A stretch of 8,170 nt of DNA from Proteobacteria bacterium UBA1844 (GTDB lineage: Bacteria; Pseudomonadota; Gammaproteobacteria; Steroidobacterales; Woeseiaceae): contig DDIS01000007.1 of the NCBI GenBank assembly GCA_002338615.1, positions 1-8,170 of the forward strand, in the 5' to 3' direction. The notes beneath the pieces are model-generated. The model was not told the origin of the DNA. It saw nothing but the letters and a program-made list of their open reading frames with translations, and searched no databases. The position numbers were made by a program, and so were the translations under genes. Position 1 is the first letter of the stretch; the number at the start of each line of letters is the position of its first letter. Below, one piece after another: positions 6,732-8,170 of the stretch.

Positions 6732-7618
6732 GCGAAGAGCTTACAACCGAGGCAGTCAATCCCGCGACAGTTGAGCTCGATCGTATGAGCAGCATTGAAT
6801 TCGTGCGGGCCGTGAATCGGGAGGATGCACAAATCGCAGCGGCCGTAGCCGCAGAGGCAGGGCAGATTGCGCAGGCGATTGACGTGATCGCGGCACGAAT
6901 GGCCCGGGGCGGGCGACTCGTCTACGTCGGTGCAGGCACTTCGGGGCGACTCGGGGTACTTGATGCGGCGGAGTGTCCGCCAACGTTCAACGCGGAACCG
7001 GACCAGGTGATCGCATTGATAGCGGGCGGTCACGATGCCTTACTGCGGCCGGTTGAAGGAGCCGAAGACTCCTCCCCGCAAGGCGCTGCGGACCTCAATG
7101 CGGTGCACCTCACGGCAGCCGACGCGGTGGTTGGCATCGCAGCAAGTGGTGCAACGCCCTATGTGATAGGCGCACTTGAGTACGCGAACAAGCTCGGTGC
7201 AGCGACGATCGGCTTTAGCTGCAATCGCGGCAGTCCGGTCGCTACGATTGCGACGATTGGTATTTCGGTGCTTGTGGGCCCGGAGGTATTGTCGGGTTCC
7301 ACGCGGATGAAAGCGGGTACCGCAACCAAAATGGTCCTGAATATGCTCACGACGGGCGCGATGGTGAGGCTCGGCAAGACCTACGGTAACCTGATGGTCG
7401 ATCTGCAGGCGAGCAACCGCAAGTTGCTGGCGCGCTCGGTGCGCATTGTGCAGCAGGTGACCGGGCTCGGCGCCACCGAAGCGGAGCAGGCTCTAGCCGC
7501 CTGCGACGGCAACCTGAAATGCGCGATCGTCAGTGTCAAACTCAAGCTGTCCCCGATTGATGCACGTACAAGGCTCACGCAGTCGGCGGGCCGCCTGCGT
7601 GAGGCACTCGGGGAGTAG
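6728..7618 (+). CDS. murQ: N-acetylmuramic acid 6-phosphate etherase
   Basis: A 296-residue cytoplasmic enzyme that cleaves the lactyl ether of MurNAc-6-phosphate, giving GlcNAc-6-phosphate and D-lactate in peptidoglycan recycling. The SIS domain spans most of the protein. Landmarks are GAGTSGRLG (68-76), AAECPPT (80-86) with E82, VEGAEDS (109-115) with E113, GIAASG (136-141), STRMKAGTATK (191-201) and GNLMVD. E82 and E113 correspond to the catalytic Glu83 and Glu114 of E. coli MurQ. Length matches the family. The start is GTG, overlapping the nagA stop as GTGA, with GGAG at 6717-6720 seven bases upstream. It preserves the conserved N-terminus (TEAVNP...ELDRMS) that a later ATG at 6785 would lose. 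It follows directly from NagA, which acts on its sugar product, and shares the operon with a candidate D-lactate dehydrogenase. Confidence 0.97.
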   Translation: MSEELTTEAVNPATVELDRMSSIEFVRAVNREDAQIAAAVAAEAGQIAQAIDVIAARMARGGRLVYVGAGTSGRLGVLDAAECPPTFNAEPDQVIALIAGGHDALLRPVEGAEDSSPQGAADLNAVHLTAADAVVGIAASGATPYVIGALEYANKLGAATIGFSCNRGSPVATIATIGISVLVGPEVLSGSTRMKAGTATKMVLNMLTTGAMVRLGKTYGNLMVDLQASNRKLLARSVRIVQQVTGLGATEAEQALAACDGNLKCAIVSVKLKLSPIDARTRLTQSAGRLREALGE

Positions 7619-7663
7619 CCGGAAATGAACTCCATTACCCGCCGGCCCGATCTGTGATGGGAA

Positions 7664-7690
7664 TCGCGGCTGACGGCTGCTGTCGCGGCT
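7664..7690 (+). repeat. Pair of 8-base direct repeats after murQ
   Basis: TCGCGGCT occurs at 7664-7671 and again at 7683-7690, start to start 19 bases. GGCTG also recurs between them. The pair is not complementary to itself in a useful way and is not followed by T residues, so it does not form a standard terminator. Its role is unknown and it may be chance in GC-rich sequence. Confidence 0.5.
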
Positions 7691-7716
7691 ATGGTGAGAG
7701 AATTTCTGGTCCGTGC

Positions 7717-7757
7717 TGCCACAATTTGCCACAGTAGTGACGCGGGCCTGCCACAAT
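7717..7757 (+). repeat. Three phased direct repeats TGCCACA(A/G)T upstream of murA
   Basis: TGCCACAAT lies at 7717-7725 and 7749-7757 and TGCCACAGT at 7727-7735. Starts are 10 and 22 bases apart, close to one and two turns of the DNA helix. All copies point the same way and sit 53-93 bases before the murA TTG codon. Such spacing is typical of a protein binding cooperatively to one face of DNA, so an operator or activator site is the natural reading. The repeats are directly visible; the binding protein is unknown. Confidence 0.6.
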
Positions 7758-7759
7758 GA

Positions 7760-7778
7760 CAATGCATTATCCGCATTG
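7760..7778. promoter_or_regulatory. Inverted repeat CAATGC-N7-GCATTG
   Basis: CAATGC (7760-7765) and GCATTG (7773-7778) are perfect complements around seven bases. The left arm overlaps a tandem ACAATGACAATG (7753-7764), whose first unit belongs to the last TGCCACA repeat. It could be a dimeric operator or a small hairpin in the murA leader. It lies 31 bases before the TTG start. Confidence 0.35.
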
Positions 7779-7809
7779 CAGAACCTACAGTGAACTTTGG
7801 AGTAAGCTT

Positions 7810-8170
7810 TTGGAATCGATAGCAGTTACCGGTGGCAAGATACTGAATGGCCGCGTTAGCGTCAGCGGCTCGAAAAATGCAGCATTGCCGGTACTGTTTT
7901 CGGCGTTGCTGGCCGATGGCGTGCATCGCTTCGAGAACGTGCCGCAATTGCGGGACATCGATTCCACTGAGCAACTACTCGCATCCTTGAACTGCAGCTC
8001 GAGCCGCCGCGGTAATGCAATGGAAATTCGTGTGTCGGCGCCTGCAAAACCGGAGGCTCACTACGATCTCGTGCGCAAGATGCGGGCCAGCATTCTCTGC
8101 CTGGGCCCCTTGCTCGCGCGCTACGGCGAAGCGCGCGTCAGCTTGCCGGGCGGTTGCGCCATTGGCTCCC
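7810..8170 (+). CDS. murA: UDP-N-acetylglucosamine 1-carboxyvinyltransferase, N-terminal part
   Basis: The first 120 codons of MurA, cut by the window edge; the full enzyme is about 420 residues. MurA transfers enolpyruvate from phosphoenolpyruvate to UDP-GlcNAc, the first committed step of peptidoglycan synthesis in the cytoplasm. SGSKNAALP (19-27) carries K22 and N23, which match E. coli numbering when counted from the TTG. LVRKMRAS (87-94) carries the R92 equivalent of E. coli Arg91, and SLPGGCAIG (111-119) carries the catalytic C116 (E. coli Cys115), so fosfomycin would be expected to act on it. The TTG start at 7810 has GGAG at 7799-7802, seven bases upstream. In-frame ATGs at 7756 and 7762 would add a non-conserved extension and lack a clear ribosome binding site. 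It may be transcribed separately from murQ. Confidence 0.96.
   Translation, partial: MESIAVTGGKILNGRVSVSGSKNAALPVLFSALLADGVHRFENVPQLRDIDSTEQLLASLNCSSSRRGNAMEIRVSAPAKPEAHYDLVRKMRASILCLGPLLARYGEARVSLPGGCAIGS

Larger units (their letters stand above)
7619..7809. other. murQ-murA intergenic region with repeat clusters
   Basis: These 191 bases carry no gene. In order they hold two TCGCGGCT direct repeats (7664-7671, 7683-7690), three TGCCACA(A/G)T repeats (7717-7757), an inverted repeat CAATGC/GCATTG (7760-7778) and the murA ribosome binding site. TTGCCA at 7726-7731 matches the -35 consensus at five of six positions, but no good -10 lies 16-18 bases on, so the murA promoter is not located. No hairpin with a T-run is seen after murQ, so readthrough into murA is possible. 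Confidence 0.5.

Noticed and set aside
7717..7757. TGCCACA repeats as the start of a CRISPR array or replication iterons
   Set aside because: The units are only nine bases, spacers are 1 and 13 bases, and there is no cas gene, initiator gene or AT-rich unwinding region nearby.

Overview
The window looks like chromosomal DNA from a gammaproteobacterium with moderately high GC. The basis is protein-level similarity: DeaD with a C-terminal DbpA-like RNA-binding domain, MurQ, NagA and MurA all resemble their proteobacterial versions. Genus cannot be read from the sequence; an environmental or marine lineage is only a guess. I see no insertion sequence, phage gene, CRISPR array, tRNA or rRNA.

Layout. 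Bases 65-1786 (+) encode a DEAD-box RNA helicase (DeaD/CsdA type), with a strong hairpin right in front of its ribosome binding site. Bases 1900-2214 (+) encode a small unrecognised acidic protein. It converges on an unrecognised membrane-anchored protein on the minus strand (3288-2326). A divergent 305-base spacer follows. Then a rightward run begins: a secreted DUF6265-type protein (3594-4121), a single-chain FAD-linked D-2-hydroxyacid (probably D-lactate) dehydrogenase (4156-5538), N-acetylglucosamine-6-phosphate deacetylase NagA (5538-6731) and N-acetylmuramate-6-phosphate etherase MurQ (6728-7618). A 191-base spacer rich in short repeats separates murQ from murA, which starts at a TTG and runs off the right edge.

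How the genes work together. The flavoprotein, nagA and murQ overlap by 1 and 4 bases, so they are almost certainly one translationally coupled unit. MurQ splits MurNAc-6-phosphate into GlcNAc-6-phosphate and D-lactate. NagA deacetylates the sugar to glucosamine-6-phosphate plus acetate. A D-lactate dehydrogenase would turn the other MurQ product into pyruvate. Read this way, the operon disposes of both halves of MurNAc-6-phosphate, and glucosamine-6-phosphate can re-enter UDP-GlcNAc synthesis, the substrate of the adjacent MurA. The substrate of the flavoprotein is inferred from context and not proven. The kinase that would make MurNAc-6-phosphate, a sugar transporter, NagB and a MurR-type regulator are not in this window.

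The most notable non-coding signal is a set of three TGCCACA(A/G)T direct repeats at 10- and 22-base spacing upstream of murA, roughly in phase with the DNA helix, followed by an inverted repeat.
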